Source: Verrucomicrobia subdivision 3 bacterium UBA7542 (GTDB taxonomy: Bacteria; Verrucomicrobiota; Verrucomicrobiia; Limisphaerales; UBA11358). From it: a DNA stretch of 6,937 nucleotides. Where the stretch lies: contig DLMG01000103.1 of the NCBI GenBank assembly GCA_002479245.1, forward strand, positions 7,799 through 14,735. The letters run 5' to 3'. Numbering within the stretch: position 1 is the first letter of the stretch; each line of letters begins with the position of its first letter. Under the pieces are notes generated by a model. That model saw nothing but the letters and a program-made list of their open reading frames with translations, did not search any database and was not told the origin of the DNA. Below, piece after piece: positions 1 through 5,692 of the stretch. Both the position numbers and the translations under genes were made by a program.

Positions 1-27
1 CCTGGGGGAGAGGGCCGGGGTGAGGGC
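1..27 (-). repeat. Dispersed repeat inside hypF, cut by the window edge
   Basis: Read on the minus strand, this C/G-rich stretch encodes RPHPGPLPQ directly after the conserved HypF segment APIVLLRK (residues 296-303). I recall this peptide as a common translation of a dispersed repeat in Verrucomicrobiota and Planctomycetota, and it is not a usual HypF sequence. It is in frame in the visible part. The rest of the repeat, and the point where normal HypF sequence would resume, lie off the left edge, so full length and effect on the gene are unknown. Confidence 0.55.
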
Positions 28-943
28 GGGCCAGCTTCCTCAACAAAACAATCGGGGCTTCGGGCGAGCGGAGCAGGCGTTCTTCCAGCGGTGAAACTTC
101 GCATTCCGCTTTTACGCTCTCCAGCGATGGAAACATGAGCGCGAAGGGTTTTTCCTCGCGCTGTTTTCGTTCGCGTAAAAGCCGGACGGCCTTGTCGTTG
201 CGCGCATCCGCCATCAAATGAAATCCGCCAAGTCCCTTGACCGCGACGATTTTCCCTTCACGGATGGCGTCTGCGGCGGCGAGCATAGTCCCGTAGCCGC
301 GCTCGTGAGAGCGCGGACTTTCCGCGTTTTCACAAACGCGGCTACCTTCCCACAATTCGAGATGCGGCCCGCAAACCGGGCACGCATTCGGCTGGGCGTG
401 AAAGCGGCGGTTGCGCGGGTCGTCGTATTCGGCCTGGCATTGCGGACACATCGTGAACGCTTTCATCGAAGTGTTCGCGCGGTCGTAGGGCAGTGATTCA
501 ATGATGCTGAAGCGCGGGCCGCAGTTGGTGCAGTTGGTGAACGGATAAAGGTGGTGGCGGTTTTGGGGATCGAAGATTTCGCGCAGACAATCCGGGCACG
601 TGGCGATGTCCGGCAGCACCAGCGCGGTTTTGTTGCCGCCGGTTTCGCTGGGGCGGATTTCAAATGCCATGTAGCCGACGGGGTCGAGCCACGAAGCTTC
701 GAGACTTTGGATGAAACTGCGCGGCGGTTTTTCGGTTTCGAGCCGGAGTAGGAATTTTTCCAGTTCCGCGCGCGGGCCTTCGGCTTCAATGAAGACGCCC
801 TGCGGAGAATTGTTGACCCAGCCGGCCAATCCGAGTCCGGTGGCAAGGCGGAAGACGAACGGACGGAAGCCGACGCCCTGCACCGCGCCACGAACGGTGA
901 GTTTCAGGCGCGTGCTTCGGCTGGCTGGTCCGGCTTGGTTCAC
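1..943 (-). CDS. hypF: HypF, carbamoyltransferase for [NiFe]-hydrogenase maturation (N-terminal part; gene runs off the left edge)
   Basis: HypF uses carbamoyl phosphate and ATP to carbamoylate the C-terminal cysteine of HypE, the first step in making the cyanide ligands of the [NiFe] centre; it acts in the cytoplasm. The 314 visible codons give an acylphosphatase domain (about residues 13-98, motif VQGVGFRPF at 21-29) and two zinc fingers, C116-X2-C119-X18-C138-X2-C141 and C166-X2-C169-X18-C188-X2-C191. A YrdC-like domain follows from about 217, with KGLGGFHL at 236-243 and KPFALM at 265-270. The full family length is about 750 residues, so the rest of YrdC and the Kae1-like domain lie off the window. 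A GTG at 943 is the chosen start, because it is about 12 residues before the conserved start and no in-frame ATG lies near; its ribosome site is weak. Residues 200-217 and about 305-314 come from repeat insertions (separate entries). The reading frame stays open through both, so the gene may be functional. Confidence 0.96.
   Translation of the reverse strand, partial: MNQAGPASRSTRLKLTVRGAVQGVGFRPFVFRLATGLGLAGWVNNSPQGVFIEAEGPRAELEKFLLRLETEKPPRSFIQSLEASWLDPVGYMAFEIRPSETGGNKTALVLPDIATCPDCLREIFDPQNRHHLYPFTNCTNCGPRFSIIESLPYDRANTSMKAFTMCPQCQAEYDDPRNRRFHAQPNACPVCGPHLELWEGSRVCENAESPRSHERGYGTMLAAADAIREGKIVAVKGLGGFHLMADARNDKAVRLLRERKQREEKPFALMFPSLESVKAECEVSPLEERLLRSPEAPIVLLRKLARPHPGPLPQ
293..345. repeat. 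53-base palindromic repeat inserted in frame in hypF
   Basis: Perfect outer arms GTAGCCGCG (293-301) and CGCGGCTAC (337-345) enclose two perfect inner hairpins. These are CGCGCTC/GAGCGCG (298-304 with 309-315, loop GTGA) and CCGCGTTT/AAACGCGG (322-329 with 334-341, loop TCAC). The two loops are reverse complements of each other. The whole can fold as a three-way cruciform, as REP/BIME-type elements do. It encodes HypF residues 200-217, in the linker between the second zinc finger and the YrdC domain, where length variation should be tolerated. The structure is seen directly; that it arrived by insertion is inferred. Confidence 0.85.
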
Positions 944-1005
944 GAGGGGATTTTGTCCGAACCGGCTCCGAATTAAAAGCGGAAGCGGCGGGCAGCCTAA
1001 TCCGT

Positions 1006-1081
1006 GGTAGGGCGCGTCAGTCCCCTGCGCGCCGTTCGTTCACACACCAAAAACGGCGCGCACGGAGTGACGCGCCCTACC
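1006..1081. repeat. 76-base palindromic repeat between hypF and the PIN-like gene
   Basis: Perfect 14-base terminal arms, GGTAGGGCGCGTCA (1006-1019) and TGACGCGCCCTACC (1068-1081), surround an inner perfect 11-base stem, TGCGCGCCGTT (1026-1036) with AACGGCGCGCA (1052-1062). The two unpaired shoulders differ from each other, which gives the element a direction. It lies about 60 bases upstream of the hypF start and about 100 bases past the end of the PIN-like gene, both read on the minus strand. It could act as a transcription barrier between them. No T-run follows it, so it is not a typical intrinsic terminator. Confidence 0.9.
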
Positions 1082-1112
1082 AAATGCGGCAGGGCGAAGA
1101 AAACCGCCGTTG

Positions 1113-1128
1113 CCAAAATCAATTTTGG
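1113..1128. promoter_or_regulatory. Small perfect dyad upstream of hypF
   Basis: CCAAAAT (1113-1119), a two-base centre, then ATTTTGG (1122-1128) form a perfect 7-base inverted repeat in an AT-rich patch, between the end of the PIN-like gene and the hypF-side repeat. It could be an operator or a weak hairpin. Chance occurrence is possible for an element this short. Confidence 0.25.
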
Positions 1129-1184
1129 ACGGACGATCGGGGCAAATGGCGTTTGAACTCCCAGGCCGTGGCGTGCAGTCACCG

Positions 1185-2090
1185 TTACTCAGTCATTGCC
1201 ATTTCCAAGTTGGCTTTGATGGCTTCATGTTCATTTATCGCAAGCACATCAAGGCTTTCGCCCCACTCCTTTTCCAATTGTTTTACCAAATAGGCCATAG
1301 ATTTCTCCATAATAATCATCGCAGACGAATGCAATGCGATGGCAATGCGGCAAATATCGGTTTCGTCATTCACGTCGTACTTTCTTGGCTGCATTTTCTG
1401 AGCTCTACCGTGATCGAGAAGCGCGCCCAAAGCCGCAGCGAAGAATATCAGCGGAATGGCTTCCCATTCATGCATCAGGATTTTCTCGCGTAACTGCTCT
1501 AGCTCCGCTTTCGTTATGCAGCGCGATACAAGATATCGGCAAAGCTCAAATTGCAGATCATCGGCTGGATCAAGTGGCTGGTCGGCCAGCAAACGCTCAA
1601 TCTGCCGATAAAAAGAGCCCGCGCGCGAGGCAATAACTCTGCTGCGAATTTCTTTGACGGTGAGTTTGTCTTGACCTGGTGAAGCCACGAATACATCCAT
1701 TTGCTGGCGCATGAGGCCTTGGGCGTCACGAATCTCCTTTGCCTTGGCTTGCGCTAACGCATCATCTTCAACCGAGTGCCAAACAATACGCTCGTATGGA
1801 AAAGTTGAAATGCTGGGCCTGACCAATGCCAGAGTCTCTTCACCCTCAATCACACCAAATGGTTTGAAAGAGAATCCAAGTGAGAGTTCGTGTTGCAGGT
1901 CACGAATCTTGATTCGGACATCCCGCGAACAAGGTATTGTTTCGAAGATTGTCTCTTTCGGGATTGGGCAGAGGAGTTTGCCTGCCTTCACTCCGGCAAG
2001 AAGCTTTTCGCGCAAATCCTGCCAGAACGACTCGTGGTCATTCTTGACAAGGTATGATATGACATTCTGATCAAGGCTGATAATTCTCAT
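1185..2090 (-). CDS. PIN-like domain protein of unknown function
   Basis: A 301-residue protein from the ATG at 2090. A TTG at 2093 is an alternative start, and neither has a clear ribosome site. The N-terminus, MRIISLDQNVISYL, has the strand-then-Asp pattern of PIN/PIN-like nucleases (D7, N9). Acidic residues E46 and E50 follow, and near the C-terminus comes an ND..DI.RIA.AL segment (D239, D242, D245) and then E262. These positions fit a metal-dependent PIN-type active site spread over an enlarged fold; classical PIN toxins are about 130-150 residues. The middle is helical and charged, with one hydrophobic stretch, EAIPLIFFAAALGALL, that is more likely buried helix than membrane. No antitoxin gene adjoins it. 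Its G+C is visibly lower than that of hypB (20-28 of 60 bases in three sampled lines, against 41 of 60), which hints at transfer. The fold assignment rests on motif pattern only; RNase or defence roles are speculation. Confidence 0.75.
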   Translation of the reverse strand: MRIISLDQNVISYLVKNDHESFWQDLREKLLAGVKAGKLLCPIPKETIFETIPCSRDVRIKIRDLQHELSLGFSFKPFGVIEGEETLALVRPSISTFPYERIVWHSVEDDALAQAKAKEIRDAQGLMRQQMDVFVASPGQDKLTVKEIRSRVIASRAGSFYRQIERLLADQPLDPADDLQFELCRYLVSRCITKAELEQLREKILMHEWEAIPLIFFAAALGALLDHGRAQKMQPRKYDVNDETDICRIAIALHSSAMIIMEKSMAYLVKQLEKEWGESLDVLAINEHEAIKANLEMAMTE

Positions 2091-2102
2091 CAATCATTAG
2101 TA

Positions 2103-2130
2103 ATTACATCATCTTTTACAGACTTTGCAA
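2103..2130 (-). promoter_or_regulatory. Possible promoter of the PIN-like gene
   Basis: On the minus strand TTGCAA (2130-2125), a 16-base spacer and TGTAAT (2108-2103) match the -35 and -10 consensus at 4/6 and 5/6. The ATG at 2090 is 12 bases past the -10 box, which would leave an almost leaderless transcript, in keeping with the lack of a ribosome site. The sequence lies in the 68-base gap shared with the divergent Sel1-protease gene. Confidence 0.3.
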
Positions 2131-2158
2131 GCCAGCGAATACCAACTAATCTGCCGAC

Positions 2159-3829
2159 ATGAAAGCGAATCGGTTGGCGTGTGTGTTCCTGTTGCTGTTT
2201 GCAGCCGCCGTTCAATTGCCCGCTCAACAGCCGGTGGCTTCGAGTGGCACAAACGCGACAACTACGAACAAGCTGCGACTGCCGACCTTTGTACCAGAAA
2301 ATGTCACGCCGACGGATACCGTCACCAATGGACAAGACCACAAACCTTTGGAAACGAACGTGGATTATGCGCCGAATGATACCATTGCAGCAATAAAGTT
2401 GAGGGCAGAAAAAGGTGATGCGGACGCTCAATTGCTTCTGGGCGTCTTCTACCACACAGGCTCACGCGTGGCGAAGAACGAGACGGAGGCGGTGAAGTGG
2501 TATCGCAAAGCTGCTGAACAAGGTGATGCTGACGCTCAATACTATCTGGCTCGCAGCTACGCCTCTGGCGAAGGCGTGGCGAAGGATAAAGTGGAGGCGG
2601 TGAAGTGGTATTGCAAGGCGGCTGAGCAGAATAACGCTTGGGCTCAATTCAATTTGGGCGGCTGCTACGACAATGGTAAAGGCGTAGCGAAGGACGAAAT
2701 TGAGGCGGCAAACTGGTATCGCAAAGCTGCTGAACAAGGTCTTGCAGAAGCTCAATTTTGTTTGGGTGTCAGCTACGCGTATGGTGAAGGCGTGGAGACG
2801 AACGCATTGGAAGCAGAAAAATGGTATTTGAAGGCCGCCGAACAGGGAGTCAATAGGGCAGAATTCGCCCTCGGTGTAATGTATGCCAGTGGTCAGGGGA
2901 TCCCACAGGATTACTCCGAAGCACTGAAATGGTATCGTAAAGCAGCCTATCAAGGTGACCCGGATTCACAAAACAACCTCGGCATGATGTATGCCGGAGG
3001 CCAAGGCGTGCCGCAGGATTATGTCGAAGCCTACAAGTGGTATAACCTCGCTGCTGCGCACGGAGACACTAATGCTATAAACAATCGAGATGAAATCGCC
3101 AGCCACATGACGCATTCACAGATAGCCGAAGCGCAGCGGCTTTCCCGCGAGTTCAAGCCGCGTCAAGAATCGAGTTCTGACAATTCCAATTCACCCGACA
3201 ACCCCACAGCCACCGGCACCGGCTTTTTCATCACGGACGATGGTTATTTGATTTCCAATTATCACGTCGTCAAGGATGCGGCAAAGGTGCGTTTTCTCAC
3301 GGGCGCAGGCCTCATTGACGCCAAGGTGGTAAAGGTTGATGCGGCGAATGATCTGGCGTTGCTGAAGGCCGTGGGCAAGTTCACACCGTTGCCGGTGGCA
3401 GCGAGCCGAGGTGTGAAACTGGGTGGCACGGTGGCCACGGTGGGTTTTCCCAATATCGGTATGCAAGGGTTCTCACCCAAGCTGGCCAAAGGTGAAATCG
3501 CGTCGCTGTCCGGCGCAGCGGATGATGCGCGCTATTTCCAGATCAGCGTGCCGGTGCAGCCGGGCAATTCGGGCGGCGCGCTGGTGGATGAACACGGCAA
3601 CGTCATCGGAATCGTGTCGGCCAAGCTGGATGCGTCGGCAGCGCTGGCAGCCACCGGGGCGTTACCAGAGAATGTGAATTACGCGGTGAAGAGCAGTTTT
3701 CTGTTGAGTTTCCTTGAATCCGTGCCGGCTGTTTCAGCCAAGTTAAAAGAGCCAAACACGGCCGACCGGAAGTTTGAGGATGTGGTAAAGTCCGCACAGG
3801 ATGCGGCGGTCCTCGTCCTCGTTTACTAA
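2159..3829 (+). CDS. Exported Sel1-repeat / trypsin-like serine protease fusion
   Basis: The 556-residue product starts with a signal peptide (MKANR, hydrophobic core at 7-20, likely cleavage near PAQ at 21-23). A Thr/Asn-rich spacer follows to about 75, then six contiguous 36-residue Sel1-like repeats at 87-302. Each repeat has the xWYxKAAEQG-type helix and a (G)xGVxxD/N turn. A helix and a Ser/Asn-rich linker (337-350) lead to an S1C/HtrA-like protease domain (about 351-522). Its triad is H369 (SNYHVV), D398 (ANDLALL) and S471 (GNSGGAL), all present, so catalysis is expected. No PDZ domain follows; a short conserved-looking tail ends in VLVLVY. Sel1 repeats usually bind partner proteins, so substrate capture or scaffolding in the periplasm or outside the cell is a fair inference. 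The substrate is unknown. No Shine-Dalgarno site is seen before the ATG at 2159. The tail is duplicated downstream (see 3905-3970). Confidence 0.93.
   Translation: MKANRLACVFLLLFAAAVQLPAQQPVASSGTNATTTNKLRLPTFVPENVTPTDTVTNGQDHKPLETNVDYAPNDTIAAIKLRAEKGDADAQLLLGVFYHTGSRVAKNETEAVKWYRKAAEQGDADAQYYLARSYASGEGVAKDKVEAVKWYCKAAEQNNAWAQFNLGGCYDNGKGVAKDEIEAANWYRKAAEQGLAEAQFCLGVSYAYGEGVETNALEAEKWYLKAAEQGVNRAEFALGVMYASGQGIPQDYSEALKWYRKAAYQGDPDSQNNLGMMYAGGQGVPQDYVEAYKWYNLAAAHGDTNAINNRDEIASHMTHSQIAEAQRLSREFKPRQESSSDNSNSPDNPTATGTGFFITDDGYLISNYHVVKDAAKVRFLTGAGLIDAKVVKVDAANDLALLKAVGKFTPLPVAASRGVKLGGTVATVGFPNIGMQGFSPKLAKGEIASLSGAADDARYFQISVPVQPGNSGGALVDEHGNVIGIVSAKLDASAALAATGALPENVNYAVKSSFLLSFLESVPAVSAKLKEPNTADRKFEDVVKSAQDAAVLVLVY
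2417..3064 (+). repeat. Six tandem 108-base units encoding Sel1-like repeats
   Basis: The units keep an exact 108-base (36-codon) period: residues 87-122, 123-158, 159-194, 195-230, 231-266 and 267-302, with no length change. Most units have diverged at the DNA level. However, 27 bases at 2498-2524 recur identically at 2714-2740, exactly two units later. This suggests a two-unit duplication or gene conversion within the array. Confidence 0.85.
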
Positions 3830-3835
3830 AGGAGC

Positions 3836-3904
3836 GTAGCGGCGACTCGGCAGAGCGCCGCCATTTTGAATTCAGTCAACGGCGGTCTGCCGACGCGCCG
3901 CTAC
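3836..3904. repeat. 69-base palindromic repeat just after the protease gene
   Basis: Outer arms GTAGCGGCG (3836-3844) and CGCCGCTAC (3896-3904) pair perfectly. Inside, TCGGCAGA pairs with TCTGCCGA, and CGCCG with CGGCG, with small mismatches between the blocks; the apex is AT-rich and contains GAATTC. The element starts six bases after the protease stop codon and ends exactly where the duplicated protease tail begins. It could protect the 3' end of the protease mRNA or limit read-through. No T-run follows it. Confidence 0.88.
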
Positions 3905-3970
3905 GACCGGAAATCTGATGACGTGGTGAAGTCGGCACAGGATGCTGCGGTGCTTGTTCTCGTTTATTAA
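3905..3970 (+). pseudogene. Remnant of a second copy of the Sel1-protease C-terminus
   Basis: These 66 bases, ending in TAA, align without gaps to the last 66 bases of the protease gene (3764-3829). The two differ at 11 positions. Nine changes are synonymous and two alter the protein (F to S and E to D), leaving the shared core DVVKSAQDAAVLVLVY intact. No homology is seen upstream of 3905, where the palindromic repeat begins. The bias to silent changes says that both copies evolved under protein-level selection before this one lost its body, so it is more likely the tail of a former neighbouring paralogue than a fresh local duplication. It has no start or signal of its own and is probably not translated separately. 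Confidence 0.85.
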
Positions 3971-3990
3971 GAGGTATCGCACACCCTTTT

Positions 3991-4065
3991 CGCCAACGGA
4001 TGAAAGGTTCCAACTGATGCAAAGTTTTCCATCAAAAAATCCGTTGGCGCTTTTCATCCGTTGGC
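3991..4065. promoter_or_regulatory. Competing inverted repeats in the hypA leader
   Basis: The left segment CGCCAACGGATGAAA (3991-4005) can pair with either of two right segments. One choice is ATCCGTTGGCG (4039-4049), an 11-base perfect stem with 3991-4001. The other is TTTCATCCGTTGGC (4052-4065), a 14-base perfect stem with 3992-4005. The two pairings exclude each other. The structure lies 110-185 bases before hypA, and no T-run follows either stem. It could be a regulatory leader, a processed 3' structure or a degenerate repeat. The rest of 3971-4175 shows no gene and no convincing promoter. Confidence 0.6.
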
Positions 4066-4175
4066 AAGCATCGAGCCGGAATTCATTTGTCAGTCTGCAA
4101 CCGGCGATATACCTTGAGCGTGTGAAACCCGGCTCAGGCAGGTTTGCCAACCGGTTTGTTGTTTTCGGCGGAACC

Positions 4176-4517
4176 ATGCACGAATTATCCATCATGCAAA
4201 GCGCTTTGGATCAGGTACTCGAAAAGGCCCGGCAGGCCGGGGCCAGCCGGGTGCACGCCATCCGCCTGCGCATCGGCGCACTGAGCGGGGTGGTGCCCGA
4301 CGCGCTGCAATTCGCCTTTGAGGCCCTTGCCGACGGCACGCCGGCGCAAGGCGCCCAATTGCTCATTGAGGATGTCCCGGCGCGGTTCTGGTGCGCCACG
4401 TGTGCCCGTGAATTTGAGGCAACCCGGATGTTCGCCGAATGTCCCGATTGCCATCGTCCCAGCATGGAATTGCGGGCGGGACGCGAAATGGAACTCACTT
4501 CATTGGAGGTTGACTGA
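4176..4517 (+). CDS. hypA: HypA, nickel metallochaperone for [NiFe]-hydrogenase
   Basis: HypA accepts nickel, works with the GTPase HypB, and delivers the ion to the hydrogenase large-subunit precursor in the cytoplasm. The 113-residue product has the usual family length. It begins MHELSI, whose N-terminal His2 and Glu3 form the nickel site, and has the zinc-binding set C73-X2-C76-X12-C89-X2-C92. The frame is open upstream to 3942, but the ATG at 4176 is chosen because the family begins exactly at MHE. Residues before it would be encoded by the non-coding leader. The ribosome site is weak (a GGCGGA close to the ATG). The stop overlaps the hypB start by one base, so the two are co-transcribed and probably translationally coupled. 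Confidence 0.97.
   Translation: MHELSIMQSALDQVLEKARQAGASRVHAIRLRIGALSGVVPDALQFAFEALADGTPAQGAQLLIEDVPARFWCATCAREFEATRMFAECPDCHRPSMELRAGREMELTSLEVD
4505..4510 (+). promoter_or_regulatory. Strong ribosome binding site of hypB
   Basis: GGAGGT lies inside the end of hypA, six bases before the hypB ATG at 4517. It is the only clear Shine-Dalgarno site seen before a gene in this window. It fixes the hypB start and supports translation of hypB at least partly independent of hypA. Confidence 0.8.
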
Positions 4518-5377
4518 TGTGCCAGGAATGCGGATGCGGATTGCCCGGTGAAAATCCGGTGGGCATCAGTGCCCATCACCACGACCATGACCATGGCCAC
4601 GATCACGGTCACAGTCATGACCACGACCACCCACATTCCCACACCCATTCACACGAGGAAGCCGGCCACGATCACTCGCACGGAGACGCCGTTGGCCAGC
4701 ATCGGATTCTGGAGGTGCGCCAGGCGATTCTGGAAAAGAATGATCGGCTGGCAGAGCGCAACCGCGGCTTTTTCCATGCGCGCGGCCTGCTGGTGCTGAA
4801 CGTTCTTTCATCGCCCGGTTCGGGCAAAACCACGTTCATCCGTGAAACCGTCCACGCGCTGGGGAAACGCCTGAAAACCGGCGTCATCGTCGGCGACCTG
4901 GCCACGGACAACGACGCGCAGCGCCTCCGCGAATCAGGCGCGCCGGTGGTGCAGATCATCACGGGCACCGTGTGCCATCTCGAAGCGGAGATGGTGGCGC
5001 GCGCCTTGAAGGAACTGGACCTGAACGGCCTCGAACTGCTCATCATCGAAAACGTCGGCAACCTCGTCTGCCCTGCCTCGTACGATTTGGGCGAAGATTT
5101 GCGGGTTGTTCTGTTGTCCGTCACCGAAGGCGAGGACAAGCCGTTGAAATATCCGCCCCTGTTCCAGTCGGCGGGCGTGGCGGTGGTCAGCAAGATGGAC
5201 CTCGCAACGGCCTGCGATTACAACCGGGAGGCGGCCCTGGCCAATCTCCGCTGCCTGGCACCGAATGCGCCGGTGTTTGAACTCTCCGCCAAGACCGGCA
5301 AGGGCATGGACGCCTGGTGCGAGTTTCTGATCCAGCAGCACAAGGCCATAAAAACGCGCGACCCGCTGAGCGCTTAG
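4517..5377 (+). CDS. hypB: HypB, GTPase and nickel-binding maturation factor with a His-rich region
   Basis: HypB is the SIMIBI-class GTPase that drives nickel insertion together with HypA. The 286 residues show an N-terminal high-affinity nickel motif MCQECGC (C2, C5, C7). Residues 20-55 follow with 18 histidines, mostly in HD, HG and HS pairs. The G domain has a Walker [10 protein letters not shown] (98-106), the switch segment GDLATDND (126-133), the metal-site residues C153-H154 and C185 (in NVGNLVCP), [10 protein letters not shown] (204-213) and the base-recognition motif SKMD (225-228, where NKxD is common). The His-rich insert resembles that of HypB proteins able to store nickel, as described for Bradyrhizobium. 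This suggests a storage role or service without a separate SlyD-like nickel donor. It is co-transcribed with hypA. No hypC, hypD or hypE follows directly. Confidence 0.98.
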   Translation: MCQECGCGLPGENPVGISAHHHDHDHGHDHGHSHDHDHPHSHTHSHEEAGHDHSHGDAVGQHRILEVRQAILEKNDRLAERNRGFFHARGLLVLNVLSSPGSGKTTFIRETVHALGKRLKTGVIVGDLATDNDAQRLRESGAPVVQIITGTVCHLEAEMVARALKELDLNGLELLIIENVGNLVCPASYDLGEDLRVVLLSVTEGEDKPLKYPPLFQSAGVAVVSKMDLATACDYNREAALANLRCLAPNAPVFELSAKTGKGMDAWCEFLIQQHKAIKTRDPLSA

Positions 5378-5399
5378 CCCGTTGGAAATCTCTTTCTTG

Positions 5400-5477
5400 G
5401 TAGGAGACGAGGTGACGAGTCTCAAATTTCTTTGGTTTCTGAAGAACAAGTTAGAGACTCCTTACGTCGTCTCCTAC
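5400..5477. repeat. 78-base palindromic repeat downstream of hypB
   Basis: Terminal arms GTAGGAGACGA (5400-5410) and TCGTCTCCTAC (5467-5477) are perfect. The pairing extends inward to GAGTCTC (5417-5423) with GAGACTC (5454-5460), giving 24-base arms with three mismatches. A T-rich run, TTCTTT, follows the right arm. The element begins 22 bases after the hypB stop, so it may also end the hypAB transcript. It is of the same GTAG...CTAC type as the other repeats, but its sequence is unrelated to theirs. Confidence 0.88.
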
Positions 5478-5488
5478 TTCTTTAACTA

Positions 5489-5632
5489 GCGCCGTAGGCG
5501 CGGTATATTTGTAGAACGTCACCCGCAAATGCCAAAGCCCCGGCAGGGGCGGCATATTCAGAAGATGTCGCTCCTGACGGAGCTTGAAATTCTTTTCGAC
5601 AGATTTCTATAAAGATGTCGCGCCGATGGCGC
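5489..5632. repeat. Composite repeat of four mini-hairpins arranged as a large palindrome
   Basis: Four perfect 5-base stems are present: GCGCC-GTA-GGCGC (5489-5501), GCCCC-GGCA-GGGGC (5537-5550), GCTCC-TGAC-GGAGC (5570-5583) and GCGCC-GAT-GGCGC (5620-5632). The spacers are 35, 19 and 36 bases, so the layout is symmetric about 5560-5561. The flanks are also inverted copies: the segment after hairpin 1 (GGTATATTTGTAGAA) resembles the complement of the segment before hairpin 4. This looks like two hairpin pairs in opposite orientation, as in BIME-type REP elements. Confidence 0.85.
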
Positions 5633-5692
5633 TGGGAACGGCACAGCTTTGTGACCCGCAACCGCTTCGCCGGTCGAGCGATCCAACGCGTC

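Noticed and set aside
218..496. Open frame on the plus strand (92 codons)
   Set aside because: It is antisense to hypF, whose frame is conserved throughout. Part of it is simply the translated 293-345 repeat.
463..891. Open frame on the minus strand in another frame of hypF (142 codons)
   Set aside because: It is a shadow of hypF; the zinc-finger frame is clearly the coding one.
2462..2953. Minus-strand open frame opposite the Sel1 repeats (163 codons)
   Set aside because: Its repeated hydrophobic pattern is the complement of the Sel1 units, and it has no recognisable domain.
4063..4076. GG-N10-GC spacing resembling a sigma-54 promoter before hypA
   Set aside because: The -24 side (TGGCAA) is fair but the -12 side (CGAGC) does not fit TTGC, and the sequence overlaps an inverted repeat arm.
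3942..4175. Upstream extension of the hypA frame from an ATG at 3942
   Set aside because: The added residues would cover the paralogue remnant and hairpin leader, and HypA must begin with MHE for nickel binding.
4211..4648. Minus-strand frame with a Val/Met-rich, membrane-like start
   Set aside because: It is the complement of the HypB His-rich segment and hypA; the hydrophobicity is a by-product of His and Asp codons.
5489..5632. CRISPR-like array of regularly spaced units
   Set aside because: The repeated parts are only short hairpins of differing sequence with unequal spacing and no cas genes.
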